NCBI RefSeq assembly: GCF_900167025.1
Contig: NZ_FUXC01000001.1
Coordinates: 186,001-250,000 of the forward strand
Origin: Treponema berlinense
Lineage (GTDB): Bacteria > Spirochaetota > Spirochaetia > Treponematales > Treponemataceae
Direction of reading: 5' to 3'
Length of the DNA: 64,000 bases
A model generated the notes under the pieces. It had not been told where the DNA came from, did no database searches, and was given only the letters and a program-made list of their open reading frames with translations. Positions 27,344 through 35,495 of the stretch are shown piece after piece (position 1 is the stretch's first letter; each line of letters starts with the position of its first letter). The position numbers were made by a program, and so were the translations under genes.

Positions 27344-27381
27344 TTGTTTTATATTTTTTTATTTTGCTGTAATATGATTTT
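27344..27381 (+). promoter_or_regulatory. Promoter of the aroF-pheA fusion gene, predicted near-leaderless
   Basis: TTGTTT (27344-27349), 18-nt spacer, TGTAAT (27368-27373), or TAATAT at 27370-27375. Predicted start 27380-27382, 0-2 nt before the ATG. No Shine-Dalgarno. Confidence 0.45.
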
Positions 27382-29322
27382 ATGGTAATTGTTCTTAAAA
27401 ATGATGTCAGCGAAAACGAAAAAAAGAATATAAAAACCCTCTTAAAGTCTAAAAATTTTAAGATTAACGAAGTAAAAGGTGATGAGTCTACGATTCTTGC
27501 GGCGGTTGGACGGCTTGCCATGGATATTCGTGAAGTGGAAGTACTTCCGGGTGTTGCAAAAGTTGTGCCGATTTCAAAACCGTACAAACTTGCCAGCCGG
27601 GAATTTAAACCGGAAAACACTGTCGTAGAAATTCCAAACAATCGCGGTCAGATTATAAGAATTGGCGGAAGCAGGATTGTTTCTATTGCTGGTCCCTGCG
27701 CTGTCGAAAGCCGTGAGCAGATGCTTGAAGCGGCTGCGGCAGTCAGTGCAAGCGGTGCTGTCATGCTTCGCGGAGGAGCCTATAAACCGCGGACTTCGCC
27801 TTATGCTTTTCAGGGGCTTGGAGAAGAAGGCTTAAAATACTTAAAAGAAGCCGGAGAAAAATACGGACTTCCTGTTGTTACAGAAATTGTCGATGCGGAA
27901 TATATTCCTGTTATGGAAAGCAACGGGGTCGATGTCTATCAGGTTGGCGCGCGCAATATGCAGAATTTTGAGCTTTTAAAAAGGCTCGGAAAACTCGGTA
28001 AACCTGTTATTTTAAAGCGCGGTCTTTGCGCTACAATCCAGGAATGGCTTATGTCTGCCGAATACCTGCTTTCTAGTGGAACAGACAAGGTTATTTTGTG
28101 TGAAAGAGGAATCCGTACCTACGAAACTGCTACGCGCAATACCTTGGATTTAAGTTCAATACCAGTTTTGAGAAGCCTTACGCATCTTCCGGTTATTGTA
28201 GATCCTAGCCATGCAGTTGGTGTCCGCGATAAAATTCCTCCTATGGCTCTTGCCGCTGTCGCTGCCGGTGCGGACGGAATTATTGTCGAAGTTCACTGCC
28301 ACCCGGAACAGGCTCTCTCAGATGCGGCGCAGGCTCTTTATCCGGAGCAGTTTGAAAAAATAATGCGCGATGTGGAAGCCCTTGCTCCTGTAATCGGAAA
28401 ACAAGTTGCCCATATCCGCGCAGAAGAAAAGACTGAGCCTAAATCATTGCAGGGCGAAGAAAAAAAAGATTCAAAACGCGTGCTCTGCGCTTTTTCCGGA
28501 AAAAAGGGCGCTTATGCAGAACAGGCAATCTTTAATTATTTTGAAGATGTGGCTGAGCCTGTCGAAGCTGATTCGTTTGACGAGATTTTTCAGGAAGTTG
28601 TTGACGGCAAAGTTCAGTATGGAATGATTCCTATAGAAAACTCAACTGCGGGTTCTGTTTACAACAATTATGACAATCTTACGCGCTACGAGGATATTTC
28701 GATTGTCGGCGCGGTTACAATCCGTGTTGAACACAGCCTTTTAGCTCCAAAAGGCGCAACCCTCGAATCAATCAAGCATGTCTACAGTCATCCGCAGGGG
28801 CTTGCCCAATGTTCTAATTTTATAAAAAAATATGGATATAAGACGGTGGACACTGTTTCTACGGCGACAGGAGCGGAACTTGTAGGCGAGAAAAACGACA
28901 TTTCATGCGCAGCTATTGCAAATGCGCGCAATGCAAAACTTTACGGCTTAAATGTTCTTCGTCAGGGAATCGAAAACGACCCGAACAATTACACCCGCTT
29001 TGTAATAATCGCCGCAAATCATACAAAAAATTCTCCTAAATTATTGGGAGAGCAAAAGCCAAACCGCGCAACTTTGATGTTCTCGACAAAAAACGAAGCC
29101 GGCGCTCTCTACGATACTTTGGGCGTGTTCAAAAATGCAAAATTGAGCATGAACCGTCTTGAATCGCGCCCGATTGCAGGAAAACCGTGGAAATACTGGT
29201 TTTACAGCGATGTGGTTATTCCTTCTGATGTAAAAAATCCGGTAAAATATATTGACGACTTTATAAATGTCTTAAAGTCGAATGCGGAAGACATAAGGCT
29301 TTTGGGCGTTTATTATGAATAA
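27382..29322 (+). CDS. Bifunctional DAHP synthase - prephenate dehydratase
   Basis: 646 residues joining the first step of the shikimate pathway to the branch step of phenylalanine synthesis. Residues 1-75 are a ferredoxin-like regulatory domain of type I-beta DAHP synthase; 85-335 the catalytic barrel ([34 protein letters not shown]). After a Glu/Lys linker, residues about 370-545 are prephenate dehydratase ([11 protein letters not shown], catalytic NYTRFVII), and 560-646 the ACT domain with the ESRP phenylalanine motif. Fusion should let phenylalanine bound at the ACT domain inhibit both activities. No frameshift signs. Chorismate mutase is not part of it. Confidence 0.92.
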   Translation: MVIVLKNDVSENEKKNIKTLLKSKNFKINEVKGDESTILAAVGRLAMDIREVEVLPGVAKVVPISKPYKLASREFKPENTVVEIPNNRGQIIRIGGSRIVSIAGPCAVESREQMLEAAAAVSASGAVMLRGGAYKPRTSPYAFQGLGEEGLKYLKEAGEKYGLPVVTEIVDAEYIPVMESNGVDVYQVGARNMQNFELLKRLGKLGKPVILKRGLCATIQEWLMSAEYLLSSGTDKVILCERGIRTYETATRNTLDLSSIPVLRSLTHLPVIVDPSHAVGVRDKIPPMALAAVAAGADGIIVEVHCHPEQALSDAAQALYPEQFEKIMRDVEALAPVIGKQVAHIRAEEKTEPKSLQGEEKKDSKRVLCAFSGKKGAYAEQAIFNYFEDVAEPVEADSFDEIFQEVVDGKVQYGMIPIENSTAGSVYNNYDNLTRYEDISIVGAVTIRVEHSLLAPKGATLESIKHVYSHPQGLAQCSNFIKKYGYKTVDTVSTATGAELVGEKNDISCAAIANARNAKLYGLNVLRQGIENDPNNYTRFVIIAANHTKNSPKLLGEQKPNRATLMFSTKNEAGALYDTLGVFKNAKLSMNRLESRPIAGKPWKYWFYSDVVIPSDVKNPVKYIDDFINVLKSNAEDIRLLGVYYE

Positions 29323-29387
29323 ATAAAAATTTATTTAAGTAAAAATAAAGTAAAAACAGTCAGTTTGACAAAAATAGAGGTAATTAT

Positions 29388-29879
29388 ATGGAAAAATTTG
29401 TTCTTTCAGCTCTTGTAGAAGATAAATCCGGCGTTTTGAGCCGTGTTTCTGGTCTTTTTAGCCGCCGCGGATTCAATATTGCGTCTCTTACGGTTTGCGA
29501 AACCCATAATCCGGAACAGTCGAGAATGACAATTGTCGTTGCAGGCGACGAATATGTTCTTGAGCAGATTGAAAAACAGCTTTCAAAACTTGTTGAAGTA
29601 ATTTCAATCAGCCACTGCAAAAAAGAAGAAACCTGCGAACGCGAAATGGCATTGATAAAAGTAAAAGCGACAGGAACTGAACGCGCTGTAATAATCGAAA
29701 CTTGTCAGATTTTCCGTGCGCATATTGTGGACGTTTCTTTCAATTCTGTAATTGTAGAAGCGACAGGAAGCGAAGAAAAAATCGAAAGCCTTATCCGCCT
29801 TCTTGAGCCTTATGGAATTCTTGAACTTGTAAAAACGGGTCTCGCCGCAATGGAACGTGGCGAAAAAGTAATGAAGTAA
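29388..29879 (+). CDS. ilvN: Acetolactate synthase, regulatory (small) subunit
   Basis: 163 residues. N-terminal ACT domain (LSALVEDKSGVLSRVSGLFSRRGFNIASLTV, followed by the Pro/Glu/Gln/Ser segment typical of IlvH/IlvN) and C-terminal dimerisation domain (LIRLLEPYGILELVKTGLAAMERG). Confers valine feedback on IlvB, whose gene is 16 kb away. GAGG ribosome-binding site. Its stop overlaps the start of the next gene (TAATGA). Confidence 0.93.
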   Translation: MEKFVLSALVEDKSGVLSRVSGLFSRRGFNIASLTVCETHNPEQSRMTIVVAGDEYVLEQIEKQLSKLVEVISISHCKKEETCEREMALIKVKATGTERAVIIETCQIFRAHIVDVSFNSVIVEATGSEEKIESLIRLLEPYGILELVKTGLAAMERGEKVMK

Positions 29880-31609
29880 TGATAAAAAAAATAATATTCT
29901 GGACTTTATTCTGCGCGCTTGTCGCTTCGTGTTCTCAAAAAACTGCTTTTAACTTGCAGATTCCTGACGGAACCGGAATGGAAGAAAGTCCGGTTACAAA
30001 AAAAACTGCTCAGAAAAACGACTTTTATATTTTTGAAAAAAGCCAGCAGGAACGGATTGATTTGTTCCGCGGAATGCAGGGCAGCGCGGCCGTTTGTATA
30101 AAGCTTAAGGTTGAAAAAGCTTCCCGCAAAAAAGACGGAAGCCAAAATATTGCAAGCCTCGGTTTTTTGTATAAAAACGATTTTAATGGTAGGACTTCTG
30201 TTGTTTTTCCACTTTCTTCAAGGTCGCTTATAAATTTTAATTTTGATGATTTTGAAGGGCAGTGCGTAGAAATTGTTTATTCTCTTGAACGCGGAAAAGA
30301 ATGTCCTGCCGGTTTTTTTGTTGATTTGAGCGGTTCAAAGGCAAAATATTCTGTTGTTTCGGTGCAGATTGCACAGGCGTCCGTCGGATTTGATTATTCT
30401 CAGGATTGTGAACGCTATGCCTTTGCTCCGAATGGCGGAAACCTTGTAAAAGATACAAAAAAAATTGATTTTTCCGCGCTTGCAATGTGCTTTTCTCCTG
30501 TGAATTCAGAAAAAGCTCTTATGCCAAAGATTTGCTTTTCATTTAACCAGAATGCGGACAGCGTAAAATTCACTTCTGGTGGCGAGCGCTTTACAGTTCG
30601 CAACGGCGGTTCTGATTATCTTGATGTTCCTGTGTCAGCCTTGAAATCTCCTTTTTCGGAACTGGAAATAACGGAAAATGCAGAGCAGATAAAAAGCGTC
30701 ATGGCTGTTTCCAGCGACTGGAATCTTCTTGAAAATTCTTCAGACCTTGTTTTTTCTCCTGTTAATCCGATAAAAGTTGATCCGGGGCTTATAATGCAAT
30801 GGCCTCAAAAAAACTGGCGCGGTAACGATTACGAGCTTTTTGAATGGGACAGGTTTTCCGGCATTCTTTTTTTTGATATTGCAAATTACTCTGTTCAAAA
30901 TGATTTTTTCCGCCGCCTTGCTTTTTTTGTAGAAAAGCAAGGCTTTAAGGGAAAACTTTTATCAGATGCACAACTTGAAGGCAAACACGGCTACAATGCG
31001 CATGATTACCGTGCTTACGATTTGGCACGCTTTTTTGAAAAAGCCAGAGCCGAAAATTTTCCTTTGAATAAAAAAGAGCTTCTTTTGCGCGAAATCCTCC
31101 TCAAAAACTCAATTATCGTTCAAAACGAAGACGGAAGCTTTTCCGAAGGTCGAGGTGCTGTAATTTCAATCAGTCAGGAAAGCCCGCTTTATTTGAGAAC
31201 AACTTTTGTTGCCCATGAAGGCTGGCACGGAATATTTTTTGTTGATGAAGATTTCCGCAATACCGTTTCGAGCGTGTTTTATTCGCTTCAAATGGCGGAT
31301 CCGGGGGCGATTGATTTTCTTATAAAGTATTTTCAGGTTACGCCTTCGCTTAATTATGACACCGAAGATGAGTATCTTCTCAAAAACGAATTTATGGCTT
31401 ATATGCTTCAGCGTCCGGTCTCTGCTTGTGAAAAATATTTTACGGACATGGCGGCCCGCCCTCACTCCCAGTCTTTTATAAAAGAGGAGGCTGATTATAT
31501 AATCGAAACAAAGGCGGCAGGTTTTTCTGGCTCAGCTCAAATGCTCGAAGATTACGTAAAACGCCGCTGGAACCTTTCTGCCGGACGCGTTTGGATTTTA
31601 AGCCGCTAG
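29879..31609 (+). CDS. Lipoprotein with a gluzincin-type metallopeptidase motif
   Basis: 576 residues. Signal peptide with a lipobox (FCALVASCSQK), so membrane-anchored. No named family recognised, but the C-terminal third has VAHEGWHGIFF (HExxH zinc ligands and catalytic Glu, about residue 445) and, about 58 residues on, NEFMAYMLQ, where the Glu fits the third ligand of gluzincins. Residues 60-330 look beta-rich. Start overlaps the ilvN stop by one base, so the two are translationally coupled although the functions look unrelated. Peptidase activity is inferred from the motif only. Confidence 0.65.
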   Translation: MIKKIIFWTLFCALVASCSQKTAFNLQIPDGTGMEESPVTKKTAQKNDFYIFEKSQQERIDLFRGMQGSAAVCIKLKVEKASRKKDGSQNIASLGFLYKNDFNGRTSVVFPLSSRSLINFNFDDFEGQCVEIVYSLERGKECPAGFFVDLSGSKAKYSVVSVQIAQASVGFDYSQDCERYAFAPNGGNLVKDTKKIDFSALAMCFSPVNSEKALMPKICFSFNQNADSVKFTSGGERFTVRNGGSDYLDVPVSALKSPFSELEITENAEQIKSVMAVSSDWNLLENSSDLVFSPVNPIKVDPGLIMQWPQKNWRGNDYELFEWDRFSGILFFDIANYSVQNDFFRRLAFFVEKQGFKGKLLSDAQLEGKHGYNAHDYRAYDLARFFEKARAENFPLNKKELLLREILLKNSIIVQNEDGSFSEGRGAVISISQESPLYLRTTFVAHEGWHGIFFVDEDFRNTVSSVFYSLQMADPGAIDFLIKYFQVTPSLNYDTEDEYLLKNEFMAYMLQRPVSACEKYFTDMAARPHSQSFIKEEADYIIETKAAGFSGSAQMLEDYVKRRWNLSAGRVWILSR

Positions 31610-32163
31610 ATGTCAATATTGAACGAGCGTTCTGCGGCAACTGTCGTTATAGGTCCGTGTCCAGGCATAATCGTCGTGTCTTCTTGCTGAGAGAGAATTT
31701 TCTGTTCAATTCCGCGCTTTAAAATCATCTTTGAGTAATTGGAATTTGTTTCTCCGATTGTTCCTGCTCCTATCACATCTCCAGAAAAAAGAACAGTTCC
31801 GATTTTGTAGACAATCGAGTCCGGAGAATGTCCAGGCACAGGAAAATACTCAATTTCGAGGCCGGCAAGGTTCAGTTTTCCCTCGCCGTGGATAACCTTT
31901 GTCTGGATTCCAAAAATATTGGATTCGGCGGCATAAACGTCCGCGTCATAAATCTTTAAAAAGGTTTTTAATCCGCGCAGCTGGTCTTCGTGGTTGTGGG
32001 TAACCAAAACTGCGACCGGCCTGTAATTGTTGTCTTCGAGTTGGTTTATCATCTCCTTTGTAATTTTTCCAGGATCGATGATTACGGCTTCGGAGGTCTT
32101 TTCGTTTACGACAGAATAGCAGTTTGAAAAACTTTCAATGTTCAGATGGAAGTAGATTTTCAT
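31606..32163 (-). CDS. MBL-fold metallo-hydrolase, glyoxalase II-like
   Basis: 185 residues. Metallo-beta-lactamase fold: IIDPGKI, VTHNHEDQLRG, VPGHSPDSIVY, LFSGDVIGAG and MPGHGP supply most metal ligands. The core motif is HNHEDQ in place of the usual HxHxDH, so the last His ligand of the second metal is replaced by Gln. May be single-metal or have altered chemistry. Tail-to-tail overlap of 4 nt with the zincin lipoprotein gene. Confidence 0.8.
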   Translation of the reverse strand: MKIYFHLNIESFSNCYSVVNEKTSEAVIIDPGKITKEMINQLEDNNYRPVAVLVTHNHEDQLRGLKTFLKIYDADVYAAESNIFGIQTKVIHGEGKLNLAGLEIEYFPVPGHSPDSIVYKIGTVLFSGDVIGAGTIGETNSNYSKMILKRGIEQKILSQQEDTTIMPGHGPITTVAAERSFNIDI

Positions 32164-32164
32164 T

Positions 32165-32842
32165 TTAGTTTGCTCCTGTATTCATCAGAGAAGTTTCTTC
32201 GGCATCTCCTGTAAAAAGTGCGCTTCCGCGCTTGTCAAAGATTGCTTCGTTTGTGTTTGAAAGTTTGAATGAAACGTTGTTTGTCTGGGCTTCAAAAAAA
32301 ACGGTTTTTTTAATGTTGCAGTTTCTGATTGAAGTGTCCATCAAATGAGAGCGTATAAAACGGCTGTTGTACAAGTCAGAATCGTCAAAGGAAGACTGGT
32401 AGCTTGAAAGTCCGTTAAAATTGTCCTGGATTAAATCAGAGCCAGTAAAAAGCACATGAATTAGTTTTGTTCCGGCGAAAGAACAGAACTGCATATTGCT
32501 TTGAATCAGATTGCAATCCGTAAAAACTGTAAAGTCGAATTTGCACATTCTGCAATGAATTTGAACACAGTCCAATTCAGAAAAAAAACAGTGGGAAAAA
32601 TCGCAGCCATAAAAGCGGTGTCCGCTCAATGCTGATTTTGAAAATGTTATTCCTGAACAGTTTAGACCGACAATTTTCTGGTTTTCGGAAATATATTTTA
32701 GAAGGTCATTTTTTGCTTTTTCAGGTTCTTTTGTGTGCTTGTAGCAGAATTGAGAGTTTTCGATTAAGTTTCCGTTTTTGTCGATACAAGAGATTGAATT
32801 GCGTTTGCAGCCAGGATGTGTGCATGGATTATTTAAAAACAT
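32165..32842 (-). CDS. Pentapeptide-repeat protein with N-terminal Cys/His cluster
   Basis: 225 residues. The N-terminus CTHPGCKRNSISCIDKNG...CYKH looks like a small zinc-binding knuckle. From about residue 60 to 200 there are repeated A(D/N)LXX-type pentapeptides with F/L at every fifth position (SKSALSGHRFYGCDFSHCFF, SDLIQDNF), predicting a right-handed quadrilateral beta helix. Molecular role unknown. One base from the MBL gene, so co-transcribed with it. Confidence 0.75.
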   Translation of the reverse strand: MFLNNPCTHPGCKRNSISCIDKNGNLIENSQFCYKHTKEPEKAKNDLLKYISENQKIVGLNCSGITFSKSALSGHRFYGCDFSHCFFSELDCVQIHCRMCKFDFTVFTDCNLIQSNMQFCSFAGTKLIHVLFTGSDLIQDNFNGLSSYQSSFDDSDLYNSRFIRSHLMDTSIRNCNIKKTVFFEAQTNNVSFKLSNTNEAIFDKRGSALFTGDAEETSLMNTGAN

Positions 32843-32859
32843 AAATCAATTGTATGGGA

Positions 32860-32894
32860 TTGAATGATTTTTATCAAATATTTAAACTGTATTT
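32860..32894 (+). promoter_or_regulatory. Promoter of the zinc-ribbon gene, predicted leaderless
   Basis: TTGAAT (32860-32865), 17-nt spacer, TAAACT (32883-32888); predicted start site 32895 is the A of the ATG. Confidence 0.5.
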
Positions 32895-33179
32895 ATGTGC
32901 AGAAAATGTGGAAAAAAAATTGAAATTTCAGAAATTTACAGAAATACGCTATGCCCTGTTTGCGGCGCGGATTTACACAGTTGCATAAACTGCCGTTTTT
33001 ATTCACCGGAAAGCCATTTTGGCTGCAAAGAAACGGTTGAAGAACTTGTTGCGGACAAGGAGCGTTCTAATTTTTGTGAGTATTTTTCTGTAAATAAAGG
33101 CGATTTTGCAGGAACTGACGGTTTTTCTCAAAAATCACAGGAAGCACGTTCTGCCTTTAACTCTCTTTTTGGAAATTAA
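32895..33179 (+). CDS. Small zinc-ribbon protein
   Basis: 94 residues with CRKCGKK, CPVCGADLHSCINC and a further Cys pair (FGC, NFCEYF), so two zinc sites are likely. The C-terminal 30 residues are Ser/Lys-rich. Function unknown. The stop is 2 nt before murI, indicating co-transcription. Confidence 0.75.
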   Translation: MCRKCGKKIEISEIYRNTLCPVCGADLHSCINCRFYSPESHFGCKETVEELVADKERSNFCEYFSVNKGDFAGTDGFSQKSQEARSAFNSLFGN

Positions 33180-33181
33180 AA

Positions 33182-34009
33182 ATGAAGTCTGATTTTTGTT
33201 GTGCCGATTTTGCTTTTTTAGACTCTGGAACAGGCGGAATTCCGTATATGCTTGCATTAAAGCAAAAGCAGCCGTCCGCCCGCTGTGTTTACCTCGGAGA
33301 TACAAAGCATTTTCCTTATGGCGAAAAATCTGTTGAAGAAATTACCGAATGCGCGGCGAAATCGATTTCGGTTATTGTAAAAAAATGGAATCCGCATACC
33401 CTGATAATCGCCTGCAACACGATTTCTGTAACTGCGCTCGAAAGACTTCGTTCACTTTTTCCTAAATTGCCGATTGTAGGAACGGTTCCGGCAATAAAAC
33501 TTGCGGCAAGGCTTACATTGAATAAAAAAATCGGTTTTTTAGCGACAAACGCTTCTGTCAATTCTCCTTATAGCAAACGCCTGATTGATGATTTTGCAGA
33601 AAATTGCCAGGTTTATTGCCGTGGAGATCCAGAACTTGTGCGTTTTATCGAAAAGGATTTTTTTACGGCTTCTATTGAACAGAAAAAAAATGCTGTAAAA
33701 CCTGCGGTTGATTTTTTTGCCTCAAACGGCTGCGACGTGATAATCCTTGGCTGTACCCACTTTACTCATATAGCAGATATAATGCAGCTTGTTGCCGGAA
33801 ACAATGTAAAAGTAATCGACAGCAGGGAAGGAGTTTCAAAACAGGCAATCCGCGTCGAAAGCGAAGATTCTTCTAAAAAAACAGAATACCTTTCGGAATC
33901 TTTTAAGGATATGTCCTTTTTTGCAACCGCCGCTGCTCCAGAAGAAGAAAAAGAATATAAACTGCTTTGCAAAAGGCTTGATATTCCATGGGGCGGAATT
34001 GTCCAATAA
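33182..34009 (+). CDS. murI: Glutamate racemase
   Basis: 275 residues. Cofactor-independent racemase supplying D-glutamate for peptidoglycan. FLDSGTGGIPY (catalytic Asp), IACNTISVTAL (first catalytic Cys) and ILGCTHFTHI (second catalytic Cys) are intact. The C-terminal 30 residues are charged and variable. Aspartate racemase is less likely given the motif set. Confidence 0.92.
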   Translation: MKSDFCCADFAFLDSGTGGIPYMLALKQKQPSARCVYLGDTKHFPYGEKSVEEITECAAKSISVIVKKWNPHTLIIACNTISVTALERLRSLFPKLPIVGTVPAIKLAARLTLNKKIGFLATNASVNSPYSKRLIDDFAENCQVYCRGDPELVRFIEKDFFTASIEQKKNAVKPAVDFFASNGCDVIILGCTHFTHIADIMQLVAGNNVKVIDSREGVSKQAIRVESEDSSKKTEYLSESFKDMSFFATAAAPEEEKEYKLLCKRLDIPWGGIVQ

Positions 34010-34057
34010 AAAAAACGGTCTACAGGAGTGCGGAGGCAAACCCATAAACCGTTTTTT
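34010..34057. terminator. Bidirectional terminator between murI and icd
   Basis: AAAAAACGGT (34010-34019) / ACCGTTTTTT (34048-34057), 10-bp stem with A and T runs on both sides, between convergent genes. Confidence 0.75.
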
Positions 34058-34074
34058 AAGAAGTTAATCAGACC

Positions 34075-35271
34075 TTACAGTTTTTTTGCAATTTCGTCTA
34101 TAAAGTCCCATGAATTTACTATGCGTTCAGCTTTTGGTTCTGAAAGAAGAGCCAGGTCTCCAGTCATTGTTCCGCTTTCGATTACGTCGAGAGTAGCTTT
34201 TTCGAGTTTTTTTGCAAAATCCACCAGATCCTGTGTTCCGTCGAGCTCGCCGCGTTTTGTGAGCGCTCCTGTCCAGGCAAAGATTGTCGCAACTGGGTTT
34301 GTTGAAGTTTTTTCGCCTTTGAGATAGCGGTAATAGTGCTTTTGAACAGTTCCGTGGCTTGCCTCGTATTCAAATTCTCCGTTTGGAGAAACAAGAACTG
34401 AAGTCATCATTGCAAGGCTTCCGCAGGCAGAAGCGATCATGTCGCTCATAACGTCGCCGTCATAGTTTTTACATGCCCACAAGAATCCGCCCTTTGACTT
34501 CATTACGCGGGCAACAGCGTCGTCAATCAGAGTGTAAAAATACTCAATTCCAGCTTTTTCGAATTTTTCTTTAAATTCCTCGTCGTAGATTTTCTGGAAG
34601 ATCGCCTTGAAATTGCCATCGTAGATTTTAGAAATAGTGTCCTTTGTTCCGAGCCAGCAGTCGATTTTTTGATCGAGGGCATAGTTAAAGCAGCAGCGTG
34701 CAAAACTTTCGATAGAAGAATCAAGGTTGTGCATTCCCTGAAGAACGCCAGGTCCTTTCATAACCTGAATTGTTTTTCTGATTTCTTTTCCGTCTTCGCC
34801 AGTAAAAACAAGTTCTGCTTTTCCTGCGCATGGAGTTTTGATTTCGCAGTTTTTGTAAACATCGCCATAGCCGTGACGACCGAGGACAATTGGTTTTTCC
34901 CAGCTTGATACGTTGCAGTGAATGTTTTTTACAAAAATCGGCGCACGGAAAATTGTTCCGTCAAGCTCTCCGCGCAAAATTCCGTTTGGAGAAGGAGTGA
35001 GCTGCTTTAAATGGTATTCTTCCATTCTGGCGGCGTTGGAAGTGATTGTAGCGCATTTTACACCGACACGAAGCCTTTTGATTGCATTTGCCGCATCGTA
35101 AGTTACTTTGTCGTCTGTTTCGTCGCGGTTTTTAAGACCCAGGTCGTAATATTCGGTCTTGAGATCAACAAAAGGTTCCAAAAGTTTTTCTTTGATTACA
35201 GCCCAAAGCACGCGAGTCATTTCGTCGCCGTCGAGTTCTGCAATTGCGTTTTTCATCTGTATTTTAGACAT
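34075..35271 (-). CDS. icd: NADP-dependent isocitrate dehydrogenase, eukaryotic-like type
   Basis: 398 residues. Oxidative decarboxylation of isocitrate to 2-oxoglutarate. ITSNAARMEEYHLKQLTPSPNGILR, YENYDGDVMSD-like ACKNYDGDVMSDMIA (metal site) and EASHGTVQKHYYRYLKGEKTSTNP match the dimeric eukaryotic-type subfamily. Start at 35271 because GAGGTG lies just upstream. Supplies 2-oxoglutarate for glutamate and the transaminases in this window. Confidence 0.93.
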   Translation of the reverse strand: MSKIQMKNAIAELDGDEMTRVLWAVIKEKLLEPFVDLKTEYYDLGLKNRDETDDKVTYDAANAIKRLRVGVKCATITSNAARMEEYHLKQLTPSPNGILRGELDGTIFRAPIFVKNIHCNVSSWEKPIVLGRHGYGDVYKNCEIKTPCAGKAELVFTGEDGKEIRKTIQVMKGPGVLQGMHNLDSSIESFARCCFNYALDQKIDCWLGTKDTISKIYDGNFKAIFQKIYDEEFKEKFEKAGIEYFYTLIDDAVARVMKSKGGFLWACKNYDGDVMSDMIASACGSLAMMTSVLVSPNGEFEYEASHGTVQKHYYRYLKGEKTSTNPVATIFAWTGALTKRGELDGTQDLVDFAKKLEKATLDVIESGTMTGDLALLSEPKAERIVNSWDFIDEIAKKL

Positions 35272-35456
35272 AACACACCTCAAATTCTAATAAACAGATT
35301 ATATAGAAAAATAAAATCTCTGAAAATAAGCAGCGTAGAAAAAAGACTGGGATTTTTTCGTGCAGGCAGTGTCTTTTGTTTACGCAAAAAAAGTGGCAGG
35401 GATTGTAGGGGCGGCGTAAGCCGTTCGCTTGCGAATGACAACCCCGAAAAGCCCGG

Positions 35457-35483
35457 TTTTTGAGCAGCTCGGCGGCTCAAAAA
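35457..35483. other. Hairpin in the ppaC-icd intergenic region
   Basis: TTTTTGAGC (35457-35465) / GCTCAAAAA (35475-35483), 9 bp. It lies between the end of ppaC and the start of icd on the minus strand. The neighbouring G/C-rich stretch 35395-35450 holds no gene that I can recognise. Confidence 0.4.
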
Positions 35484-35495
35484 GCCACCCGGAAT

